64,000 nt of DNA from Maridesulfovibrio sp. (lineage in GTDB: Bacteria; Desulfobacterota; Desulfovibrionia; Desulfovibrionales; Desulfovibrionaceae). The notes under the pieces were generated by a model. The model did not search any database and was not told where the DNA came from. It saw nothing but the letters and a program-made list of their open reading frames with translations. The position numbers and the translations under genes were made by a program. Shown here in pieces: positions 59,839 to 64,000 of this stretch (its first letter is position 1; each line of letters begins with the position of its first letter). The DNA lies in NCBI RefSeq assembly GCF_963678865.1, contig NZ_OY787459.1:4290368-4354367 (forward strand). The letters run 5' to 3'.

Positions 59839-61005
59839 TTATTCACCGCTCTTGGCTTTGGGGGCAGTTGCTGTGCTGTTGCCGGAGTTCTTGATGGTTA
59901 TGACCGCGCCGGGGAAAAGCCGTAATTGTCCGTCGGCAACGATAGTTTCCTTATCTTTGAGTCCCTTGCTGATTATATCCAGCTTGCCGACCCTGCGCTC
60001 TACGGTGACAGGGCGCATATCCACGGTGTTGTTGCTGTTGGCAATCCAGACAAACTTACCTTGCGGTCCGGTGCAGGTTGCTTCCATGGGGATGCGGATT
60101 ATGTCTTCATCATAGAGTTTCAGCCGGATTTCCACATAATTTCCGGGCCAGAGAGCTTTATTTTTGTTCTCAAAGCGGCCTTGCATCCAGATGGTTCCGG
60201 TCTTTGTGTCGACATTGTTATCAATGAAAGTAAGCTTGCCTATTTCCGGATGTTCACGGCCTTCGGTAATGGCAAGGACTTCAAGGGTATTGTTGGCAGA
60301 ATATTTTTGCACCTCGGCCAGATATTTTTGGGGCAGGTAAAAGTTAACCGCAATAGGTGAAATCTTGTTAATGACAACCAGTTCGTCTTTGTTCTCCTCA
60401 ATGAGATTGCCTTCGGTTGGGGCTACATATCCGGCGAGACCTTCGATGGGTGAACGGATGAAGCAGTATTTAAGATCGTTTCTTGCGTCCTCGAGTTTAG
60501 CCCGGGTTACCGCGATTTCATCGCTGGCAGTTTTCATGTCCAGACGTTTACCTTCAAAATTTTCTTCACTGACAACTTTACGTTCCACAAGGTCACGGTA
60601 GCGGTTGTAGTCTTTTTTGGCCTGTTCGTATTTGGTTATGTTTGAGGCCAGTTCAGCTTTGAGCTGACCTATGGATGCTTCATACGGAGACGGGTCCATG
60701 GTGAAAAGCTGTTGGCCTTCCGATACATATTGTCCGTCTTTGATGAATATTTTGCTTAAGTAACCGGTGACTCTGGAGCGCACGGTGATTGTGTCAATGG
60801 CTTTCACTGTGCCGATGGCAGTGAGGTAGTAGGGGGTGTTTTCCAGTTCAGCCTTGGCGATGGTTACCGGGGCCGGCGGATATCCTGAAGAAGCATGCTT
60901 GTCATCCTTGCAGGCACTGAGCTGCGTGCAGGTGAAAACGATGAGCAAAAAACAGGCTATACGGATGGGAAAAAGATGCAATGGGGAATTGTGGGTGCGG
61001 GACAT
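59839..61005 (-). CDS. RND efflux membrane fusion lipoprotein
   Basis: A 388-residue periplasmic adaptor, lipid-anchored (lipobox L-S-A-C near residue 32). The HlyD-type core is visible: V-R-S-R-V-x-G-Y-L-S-K-I lipoyl half, an alpha-hairpin region (about 95-150), D-L-K-Y-C-F-I-R-S-P-I-E-G second half and a beta-barrel after. It links the RND pump to an outer channel. AAGGAG nine bases before ATG 61005 supports this start; a TTG two codons earlier is less likely. Confidence 0.94.
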   Translation of the reverse strand: MSRTHNSPLHLFPIRIACFLLIVFTCTQLSACKDDKHASSGYPPAPVTIAKAELENTPYYLTAIGTVKAIDTITVRSRVTGYLSKIFIKDGQYVSEGQQLFTMDPSPYEASIGQLKAELASNITKYEQAKKDYNRYRDLVERKVVSEENFEGKRLDMKTASDEIAVTRAKLEDARNDLKYCFIRSPIEGLAGYVAPTEGNLIEENKDELVVINKISPIAVNFYLPQKYLAEVQKYSANNTLEVLAITEGREHPEIGKLTFIDNNVDTKTGTIWMQGRFENKNKALWPGNYVEIRLKLYDEDIIRIPMEATCTGPQGKFVWIANSNNTVDMRPVTVERRVGKLDIISKGLKDKETIVADGQLRLFPGAVITIKNSGNSTATAPKAKSGE

Positions 61006-61235
61006 CGGCAAAATCTCCTTACTGCTGAGAATGTATTTATTATGTAGCTTATTTTTATTTTGTTTTAAAGCTTCAATGTGTGAATTTTCGTGTATTTCAA
61101 AAAAACACTGATGAATTTATTTATATAATAACTTGATCTTTGGGAGTATAGGATGCACATAGAAACAGCTTTTTGTGACGAACGTTACAGTGTTTACTTT
61201 GCCACTTAGGAAAAAAAATTTAGCTCTTTTTATAT

Positions 61236-63038
61236 ATGACTACAGCAAATACGGTAAAAATTGACTATGTTGACGGTGTCCGCTTCAGGAGGGGTGTTGT
61301 GGCCGCTGCAAGCAAGCTTATAGCCAATTCCCCGCATCTTGATGCTATCAATGTTTTTCCGGTTCCAGATGGGGATACCGGGGCAAACATGGCAGGCACC
61401 ATGCGCAGTATCGTAAGTTCCACCGGAAAATCAGTGGAACGATCGATCGAAAAAATGACCGCACTTATCGCGGAATCCGCCCTAGACGGGGCAAAAGGTA
61501 ACTCCGGTGCCATTCTGGCCCAGTTTCTGTGTGGATTCGCTGAAGGTGTGAAAGATATGCCCAAGCTTTCTCCGGCTGACTTTGCGCAGGCCGCATCCTT
61601 GGCTGCCAAGCGCTCCTGTGAAGCCATTTCTGATCCCAAGGACGGAACTATATTAAGTGTAATCCGTGATTGGGCAGCACATCTGCATGCCAACGGCGAC
61701 AGCTATCGCGATTTTCACCATCTTCTGTCCGATTCTCTTGAATATGCACGTAAATCAGCGAAGTGTACTACCGAAAAGATGGCTGTGCTCAAGGCTGCCG
61801 GGGTTGTAGATGCCGGTGCTCAGGGGTTCGTCTACCTGCTGGAAGGTATCGTAGACCTGTTGGAGAACGGAAAAATCGAGAAAAGTTTTCTGCCAGATTC
61901 CCGCAATTCCAAATCCTTTGCCAATGTGCAGGATAAGGTTGCGGTTGAGGCCCTTGATTATCGTTTCTGTACGGAATTCCTGATTAAAGGCGATAATATT
62001 GACCGGGGTGCTATACGTGATTCAATCTGTGACATGGGTGACAGCCTCATTGTTGCAGGAACTCCCGGTTCAGTGAAGATTCATATACATACTAATGATC
62101 CGGATGCGGTGGAGACCATTGTTGCCGGTTACGGTGAAGTGGTTAAACGCAAGGTGGATGACATGCTGGTTCAGCACAAGCGTCTTCTTGCCGATGATCG
62201 TAAAGTAGGTATTCTTACTGACAGCACCTGCGATCTTCCGGAAGAAATTCTGGAAGAGTTTGATATTCGTATTGTTCCCATGCGCCTTACTCTTGACGAG
62301 AAGGAATACATTGACCGTGTGACTCTCGCTTCCAGTGATTTTTACAAAATTCTTCCCGGAGCAAAACGGGCTCTTTCTTCCCAGCCTTCACCCGGTGATA
62401 TGAAGCGGGCTTACGCCAAAGTTTGCTCTGATTACGAAGACGTTGTTTCATTGCACATAGCCAAAGTGCTCAGTGGTACGTTCCAGAGTGCTCTGACTGT
62501 TAGCAATCCTTTTGACAATGTCTCCGCCATTGACAGCAGAATGCTTTCCATCGGCCTTGGCCTGACTGTACTTGAAGCCGCCCGTGCGGCCAAGAACGGT
62601 GCAACTGCTGCCGAAGTCCGCCGGGTTGCAGACCGGGCGGTTGAAAATATAAAAATCTTCGTGACCATTGATTGTCTTGATTACGCCGTGCGCGGAGGAC
62701 GTTTGAGCAAGGGGCAGGGTATTATTGCCAAGGCCCTGAACATCAAACCCATACTGCAGTTTGCCGGGGAAGGTCAGCCGAAAGTTGTCGCCAAGTCGTT
62801 CGGCGTGAAGCGTCAGGAGGACGCTCTGATTAAGCTGGTCAAGGATAATGCTTACGGGCGTGGTAATTTCAGGTATGCTATTTCCCATGCTGATACACCT
62901 GAAACAGCGGAAAAGTTCAGGAGAATCCTTAAGGCTGAGTTTGGTGCTGAGCCGGAATTCGTAGTTGAAGCGTCTCCGGTGCTGGGTATCCATAGTGGGC
63001 CGGGAGCCTGTGCTGTTGCTTTTCTTACCGACGATTAG
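61236..63038 (+). CDS. DhaL/FakA-like kinase fused to a DegV/FakB-like lipid-binding domain
   Basis: A 600-residue two-part protein. The first about 205 residues form a DhaL-type kinase domain with N-V-F-P-V-P-D-G-D-T-G (Asp45 and Asp47 bind Mg-ATP) and G-N-S-G-A-I-L; a middle FakA-type segment follows (V-E-A-L-D-Y-R-F-C-T-E-F, then K-I-H-I-H-T-N-D-P); residues from about 324 are a DegV/FakB domain (I-L-T-D-S-T-C-D-L-P, V-D-x-R-M-x-S-I-G-L-G, R-G-G-R-L-S-K). In Gram-positives, FakA phosphorylates a fatty acid bound by a separate FakB, so this protein would join kinase and carrier in one chain. The start has a weak ribosome site. Confidence 0.88.
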   Translation: MTTANTVKIDYVDGVRFRRGVVAAASKLIANSPHLDAINVFPVPDGDTGANMAGTMRSIVSSTGKSVERSIEKMTALIAESALDGAKGNSGAILAQFLCGFAEGVKDMPKLSPADFAQAASLAAKRSCEAISDPKDGTILSVIRDWAAHLHANGDSYRDFHHLLSDSLEYARKSAKCTTEKMAVLKAAGVVDAGAQGFVYLLEGIVDLLENGKIEKSFLPDSRNSKSFANVQDKVAVEALDYRFCTEFLIKGDNIDRGAIRDSICDMGDSLIVAGTPGSVKIHIHTNDPDAVETIVAGYGEVVKRKVDDMLVQHKRLLADDRKVGILTDSTCDLPEEILEEFDIRIVPMRLTLDEKEYIDRVTLASSDFYKILPGAKRALSSQPSPGDMKRAYAKVCSDYEDVVSLHIAKVLSGTFQSALTVSNPFDNVSAIDSRMLSIGLGLTVLEAARAAKNGATAAEVRRVADRAVENIKIFVTIDCLDYAVRGGRLSKGQGIIAKALNIKPILQFAGEGQPKVVAKSFGVKRQEDALIKLVKDNAYGRGNFRYAISHADTPETAEKFRRILKAEFGAEPEFVVEASPVLGIHSGPGACAVAFLTDD

Positions 63039-63066
63039 CTGATTAATTATTAATTATAGTTTGCCC

Positions 63067-63104
63067 AACGGGAGCAGGTGTGAAACCTGTTCCCGTTTTT
63101 TTTG
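63067..63104 (+). terminator. intrinsic terminator after the DhaL-DegV gene
   Basis: 13-bp stem (63067-63079 with 63085-63097, one G-U) with a T8-rich tail. Confidence 0.93.
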
Positions 63105-63541
63105 TGCCTAAGAAAAACGGTATGGATTGTTTGATCAATCAATAGATTTACAACATTGGCAAAATGGCGGACAGGGCTGCTCGGTACGTTACAGAACGAA
63201 AGTAAGTTTCAACTCTTGCGGAAGTCCTGTTTTTAAGGGGGCTGATTGTTTCTGGGGTTGGATATTTTCTATTTGATGAGGTATTTGAGGCAGAATTAAT
63301 TGCACATAATGAAAAAAAATAGTTAATTTTAACTCTTGTCGAAATATATTTTTCTTTTTTGTCTATTTATTTCACACGTGGCATTGAAAATGTTATATAC
63401 TGCATAAGGCTGTAAAAGCCCGCAGTCTGGGGAAAAGTATATTTTGTTTTTGGATGACTCTGACTGCTCGGGTTCGTTTTTTTGCAAGCTCGGTAAATGA
63501 TTTTGATGATTGTACATAAATGGGAAAAAGGGGTTAATATC
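63105..63541. other. AT-rich intergenic region without a supportable gene
   Basis: About 435 bases between the terminator and the next promoter. Short open frames exist on both strands but have no ribosome site, no conserved pattern and AT-rich composition. I see no structure or repeat beyond this. Confidence 0.5.
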
Positions 63542-63569
63542 TTGACTTTTCTTCATTTTAAGCTATAAA
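63542..63569 (+). promoter_or_regulatory. sigma-70-type promoter of the amino acid ABC transporter
   Basis: TTGACT at 63542-63547 and TATAAA at 63564-63569 with a 16-base spacer; start of transcription is expected near 63576, leaving a 130-base leader to the ATG at 63707. Confidence 0.65.
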
Positions 63570-63706
63570 CATCTCTCAATCCTGAATTCCGGAGAATTTA
63601 ACACGAACTTGAAGAATGGCGGTCGTAACTATGCTTTTTATGCGTTTTTTAGTGTTGCGACCGGTTCTGAACTTATAAACGGTACGGGTGTTTGGAGTTA
63701 AGCATT

Positions 63707-64000
63707 ATGGCGATGATCGAAATTAAGAATCTCCACAAGTGGTACGGGGATTTCCATGTTTTAAAAGGTATCAATGACCATGTAGACAAAGGTGAAGTGC
63801 TTGTAATCTGCGGTCCCAGCGGCTCCGGTAAGAGTACTTTCATCCGTTGTATCAACAGGCTCGAAGATTACCAGAAAGGTACAATCACTTTTGACGACAA
63901 GGACATTCTTGACAAGAGTGTAAATATCAATGATCTGCGCGCCGAAATCGGCATTGTGTTCCAGCAGTTCAACCTTTACCCCCACCTGACCGTTCTGGAC
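63707..64000 (+). CDS. polar amino acid ABC transporter ATPase, N-terminal fragment
   Basis: The window ends in this gene, which gives 98 residues so far. It carries the Walker A G-P-S-G-S-G-K-S-T and the Q-loop F-Q-Q-F-N-L-Y-P-H-L-T-V, characteristic of GlnQ/AapP/HisP-type ATPases that drive import of amino acids such as glutamine or glutamate. GGAG at 63694-63697 lies 9 bases before ATG 63707; ATG 63713 is also possible. The permease and binding-protein genes would follow outside the window. Confidence 0.93.
   Translation, partial: MAMIEIKNLHKWYGDFHVLKGINDHVDKGEVLVICGPSGSGKSTFIRCINRLEDYQKGTITFDDKDILDKSVNINDLRAEIGIVFQQFNLYPHLTVLD

Noticed and set aside
63329..63556. 75-codon minus-strand frame before the ABC transporter gene
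   Set aside because: AT-rich, lacks a ribosome site and overlaps the plus-strand promoter; no recognisable product.
63616..63678. 20-codon frame in the leader of the amino acid ABC transporter
   Set aside because: No Shine-Dalgarno at a proper distance and no sign of a control-codon run, so a leader peptide cannot be supported.
1..64000. tRNA, rRNA, CRISPR array, insertion sequence, integrase or attachment site
   Set aside because: I looked by eye for T-loop patterns, regularly spaced repeats, transposase or integrase motifs and flanking direct repeats and found none that could be supported.

Overview
The window looks like a stretch of chromosome from a marine, Desulfovibrio-type sulfate reducer (Desulfovibrionaceae; inference). 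The reasons are gene content and style rather than a ribosomal marker: a chemoreceptor fused to a hemerythrin domain (DcrH-like), a complex I operon without the NADH-input genes nuoEFG, a small gene resembling the PerR-controlled DVU0772 of D. vulgaris with a PerR-like palindrome on its promoter, feoAB behind a Fur box, and strong intrinsic terminators after most transcription units. No rRNA, tRNA, CRISPR, transposase or phage gene was seen. Most of the window is ordinary core and housekeeping DNA; base composition is mid-range except for one clearly AT-rich gene (41844-42914).

Layout. 1-4076: tail of an AsmA-like protein, a YihY/BrkB membrane protein, and a tightly overlapped minus-strand unit nth-tgt-ydcF (DNA repair, queuosine tRNA modification, envelope DUF218 protein). 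4223-8291: a monohaem cytochrome, cutA, a PfkB sugar kinase, and a coupled aminoglycoside-phosphotransferase-like/APS-kinase-like pair. 8263-16265: Kup K+ uptake, YigZ, the DVU0772-like gene, a PLP aminotransferase, the MCP-hemerythrin sensor, and a LysR regulator divergent from a half-size DMT permease. 16279-27595, nearly all minus: periplasmic solute-binding protein, phosphate acyltransferase, orphan ilvN, a large PAS-GAF-PAS-PAS-GGDEF-EAL protein, a transglutaminase-like lipoprotein, HesB/IscA-like protein, cupin plus AraC regulator, OsmC, a CxxCxxCC protein and GtrA.

28243-41642: a REC-PAS-GGDEF protein and then a 13-gene complex I operon (nuoABCDHIJK, an MrpD-like subunit, an 86-aa membrane protein, a NuoL-like subunit with the lateral-helix tail, nuoM, nuoN). 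With no NuoEFG, the electron donor is probably not NADH through the canonical module; four antiporter-like subunits suggest a large ion-pumping arm. 41844-48796: two unrecognised genes, feoAB with a Fur box, an MFS transporter preceded by a possible small RNA, and a protein with a decayed HsdR N-terminal nuclease fold.

48865-56693: a sodium:solute symporter with a 53-aa accessory protein behind an operator-covered promoter and an apparent attenuator leader; gdhA; a receiver/PEP-synthase-type ATP-grasp fusion; and two STAS proteins. 56750-64000: an RND pump with its membrane fusion lipoprotein, a DhaL-DegV (FakA-FakB-like) fusion, and the start of a polar amino acid ABC ATPase with its own strong promoter. 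Several 5' regions (minus strand near 27.8 kb, plus strand near 46.3 kb, minus strand near 50.8 kb) look like undescribed structured RNAs, and these are the best places to look for something new.
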